This document shows positions 7,063 through 8,531 of a stretch of DNA of 8,531 nucleotides, one piece after another. The DNA is from Enterovibrio sp051650965. GTDB lineage: Bacteria; Pseudomonadota; Gammaproteobacteria; Enterobacterales; Vibrionaceae. The position numbers were made by a program, and so were the translations under genes. The stretch is from positions 1 to 8,531 of the forward strand of contig JBOFRL010000050.1 in the NCBI GenBank assembly GCA_051650965.1. Reading direction: 5' to 3'. Numbering within the stretch: position 1 is the first letter of the stretch; each line of letters starts with the position of its first letter. The notes below the pieces were generated by a model, which saw nothing but the letters and a program-made list of their open reading frames with translations, did not search any database and was not told the origin of the DNA.

Positions 7063-8241
7063 TTATTTGTGTATTGCCAAATTAATGAAAATTTGCGCGC
7101 CGACTAATAAGCAGTCATCGTCAAGATAGTAAGGGTTGGAATGCAGGTAGTTGCATATTCCTTTACTTTGATTGCCGCTGCCAAGGAAAAACATCGCGCC
7201 TTTGCGATTGCGGCATGCATTTACCATGTAGCTAAAATCTTCGCTGCCGGTCATTGGCATGCCTTGCGCGTTGATATTTTCTGCAGGCAGAAAACGGCTA
7301 GCGGCCTGTAGCAGGCGTGCGCTCGCGTCGGCATGATTTTCTACAGCTGGATATCCAGTGTGAACCATCGTCGTTGTAAAACCGCGTAGCTTGCTTTGCG
7401 CCACAATTTCCTGAAAGCTGTTTTTTAGGATCTGATCAGTCTCTGCGTCCATCGCGCGAATAGTACCGCGTGCTTGCGTGTGGTCGGCAACTGCATTTGG
7501 AATCGTTCCGCCATTGATCATGCCACAGCCAAATACAGCAGGACTAAACGGGCTGGTGCGTTTTGCAACGATGTAATCCATGTCTTCAATAATGCGTACA
7601 GCTTCGCGGATTGCGTCAAGTCCTTTGTGTGGCGTTGAGCCGTGAGCGGAAATGCCATGCACATCTAGCGTCCAAGCCGATCCCCAAGATGACATAACGC
7701 CACTGTTAAAACTGATGGTGCCTGTTTCACTCGCGGCGTCATTATGCAGCGCATAAATTTCGTCGACATTTTCCATGCAGCCAAGCTCAACCATTTTTTC
7801 GGCGCCTGGCACACGCATATCTTCTTCAGCCATTTGAAAAATAAAGCGCACATTGTGCTGCAGGTGTTGGCGTTGCTCACTTAAAAAGCGCGCCGCGGTA
7901 AGCGCAATCGCCATGTGTGAGTCATGGCCGCAATTGTGCGCCATGCCTTCGTGCGTTGATTTATAGGGCGATTCGCTAAGATCTGGCATTTCAAGGCCAT
8001 CCATATCCGCACGAAAAGCGATAGTTGGCAAAGTGTTATCAACTATCAGATCCGCGTGAAAACCAGTAAAGTCTGGGTATTTGGTAAGCTGATAGCCAAA
8101 ACTTGCCATCAGCTCTTTGCAATAAGCGGAAGTTTTAAATTCAAGGCCAGAGGCTTCTGGGATCGCATGCAGATGGTGGCGCACTTCTTGGCTAAAATCG
8201 CGCAGCGCTTCTAGCTGCGGATCAATTTGATACTCTTTCAT
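7063..8241 (-). CDS. M20-family amidohydrolase (N-acyl amino acid / hippurate hydrolase type)
   Basis: This is a cytoplasmic di-metal hydrolase of 392 residues, of the M20D/aminoacylase group that cleaves the amide bond of N-acylated amino acids or similar conjugates. Landmarks from the N-terminus: RHHLHAIPEASG (21-32), FRADMDGLEMP (76-86), the metal site NCGHD with C104 and H106, catalytic AEED around E139/E140, H166 in ALHND, the dimerisation-domain motif SAHGSTPHKGLDA (198-210), MINGGTIPNAV (241-251), GSEDFSYM (332-339), and the last ligand H367 in YLHSN. All expected ligands are present. The ATG at 8241 is preferred over an upstream ATG at 8340 in the same frame: it has AAGGA 8 bp upstream, the extra 33 residues are not family-like, and the upstream segment codes for another protein in a different frame. 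Substrate is unresolved. Confidence 0.92.
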   Translation of the reverse strand: MKEYQIDPQLEALRDFSQEVRHHLHAIPEASGLEFKTSAYCKELMASFGYQLTKYPDFTGFHADLIVDNTLPTIAFRADMDGLEMPDLSESPYKSTHEGMAHNCGHDSHMAIALTAARFLSEQRQHLQHNVRFIFQMAEEDMRVPGAEKMVELGCMENVDEIYALHNDAASETGTISFNSGVMSSWGSAWTLDVHGISAHGSTPHKGLDAIREAVRIIEDMDYIVAKRTSPFSPAVFGCGMINGGTIPNAVADHTQARGTIRAMDAETDQILKNSFQEIVAQSKLRGFTTTMVHTGYPAVENHADASARLLQAASRFLPAENINAQGMPMTGSEDFSYMVNACRNRKGAMFFLGSGNQSKGICNYLHSNPYYLDDDCLLVGAQIFINLAIHK

Positions 8242-8408
8242 TAAATGAGTCCTTGCATGGAAAATCCGATCTGAGCGACCAGCGATGCACCAAAGAAGCA
8301 GCAAGTGGCAACGATCATAAAAATCACGATGACTTTCCACGACATTTTTTTGAGCTCTTCAAGCTGGCCACCGACTGAAAGCCCTGCAAATGCCTGTCTC
8401 TTGGTCAC
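8241..8408 (-). pseudogene. 3' remnant of a membrane protein gene, fused to the IS end
   Basis: On the minus strand a frame opens at a GTG inside the IS terminal repeat (8408-8406) and gives 55 residues ending at TAA 8243-8241. The first five codons come from the IS. Host sequence begins at 8393 with AFAGLSVGGQLEELKK and then a hydrophobic helix of about 22 residues (KVIVIFMIVATCCFFGASL). It looks like the last transmembrane segment of a longer membrane protein whose 5' part was displaced. The stop overlaps the amidohydrolase start in a TAATG arrangement, which implies an original operon with translational coupling. The missing partner may have been a transporter for the amidohydrolase substrate. 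I do not recognise the family firmly; DUF3100-type proteins, which I recall next to such hydrolases, are one untested idea. No ribosome site was identified for the GTG. Confidence 0.5.
8250..8254 (-). promoter_or_regulatory. Ribosome binding site that sets the amidohydrolase start
   Basis: AAGGA on the minus strand lies 8 bases before the ATG at 8241-8239. It supports the 392-residue product rather than the 425-residue extension. It sits inside the last codons of the upstream membrane-protein remnant. Confidence 0.7.
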
Positions 8409-8409
8409 A
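8394..8409. repeat. Putative IS terminal inverted repeat
   Basis: CTGTCTCTTGGTCACA marks the outer border of the right-hand IS, three bases past the transposase stop. The first nine bases match the start of the Tn5 mosaic end (CTGTCTCTTATACACATCT). The partner repeat cannot be seen. Confidence 0.6.
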
Positions 8410-8411
8410 TT

Positions 8412-8531
8412 TCATAGTTCAAGAGACTTGGCCAGCAGATAACCGTCAAGGATGGTTTGCAATAAAAACCATCCTTCCCACAGTCGCTCCCACCCAACAC
8501 GACCGTTACGTTTTGAGTCATACCATCCCGC
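8412..8531 (-). CDS. Transposase C-terminal fragment (5' part outside window)
   Basis: Reading from the window edge on the minus strand, 39 codons are open before a TGA at 8414-8412. The peptide contains GWYDSKRNGRVGWERLW, then EGWFLLQTILDGYLLA. A GW..LQ.ILDG..LA helix close to the stop is common at the end of DDE transposases of IS4-type elements. The catalytic core is not in the window, so the family is a tentative call supported mainly by the adjoining terminal sequence. Confidence 0.55.
   Translation of the reverse strand, partial: AGWYDSKRNGRVGWERLWEGWFLLQTILDGYLLAKSLEL
8448..8476. repeat. 11-bp perfect inverted repeat in the transposase 3' end
   Basis: AAGGATGGTTT (8448-8458) pairs perfectly with AAACCATCCTT (8466-8476) across a 7-base loop. 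It lies within the final transposase codons (EGWFLLQTIL). No T-tract follows on either strand, so it is not a standard terminator. Confidence 0.85.

Larger units (their letters stand above)
8394..8531 (-). mobile_element. End of a second insertion sequence, probably IS4 family (IS50-like termini)
   Basis: The segment from 8394 to the window edge is the end of an element distinct from the one at the left. It begins at a CTGTCTCTTGGTCACA terminal sequence and contains the C-terminus of a transposase reading toward it. The CTGTCTCTT start resembles Tn5/IS50 mosaic-type ends and several IS4-family repeats. The other end and the target duplication are outside the window. Confidence 0.65.

Noticed and set aside
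8242..8340. N-terminal extension of the amidohydrolase to an ATG at 8340 (425 residues)
   Set aside because: The extra 33 residues are not family-like, the segment encodes a membrane helix in another frame, and a good ribosome site supports the ATG at 8241.

Overview
The window looks like chromosomal DNA from a Gram-negative proteobacterium, most likely a gammaproteobacterium. The reasons are a UvrA of enterobacterial/Moraxellaceae type, a PglL-type O-oligosaccharyltransferase, sigma70-like and Shine-Dalgarno signals, and moderate GC. I cannot name a genus. Both ends lie inside insertion sequences. Positions 1-137 are the 3' end of an IS256-family (Mutator-type) element, and 8394-8531 are the end of a different element, probably IS4/IS50-like. 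The two IS tails are almost the same length (137 and 138 bp), so the window may be a whole draft contig that stops at collapsed repeats.

Layout, left to right: IS256-type transposase C-terminus and terminal repeat (+); a truncated integrase-like N-terminal ORF (-) whose stop codon falls at the IS junction; a 96-bp divergent intergenic region; a complete uvrA (+, 939 aa); a short gap with a TATAAT promoter; two tandem polytopic membrane proteins (+, 591 and 542 aa) only 2 bp apart; a bidirectional terminator; a complete M20-family amidohydrolase (-, 392 aa from the preferred start); the 3' remnant of a membrane protein gene joined to the amidohydrolase by a TAATG overlap; and the second IS end with a transposase C-terminus (-).

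Functionally, uvrA is the damage-recognition ATPase of nucleotide excision repair and is probably its own unit. The two membrane proteins form a putative glycan-transfer pair. The first keeps all the recognisable PglL/O-antigen-ligase motifs. The second is clearly a paralogue, with a gapless 51-residue match at the C-terminus, but it has lost every one of those motifs. An intact plus degenerate oligosaccharyltransferase pair is the most interesting feature here. The amidohydrolase was probably co-translated with a membrane protein, perhaps a transporter, of which the IS left only the last 50 or so codons. No CRISPR array, tRNA, rRNA or riboswitch was seen.
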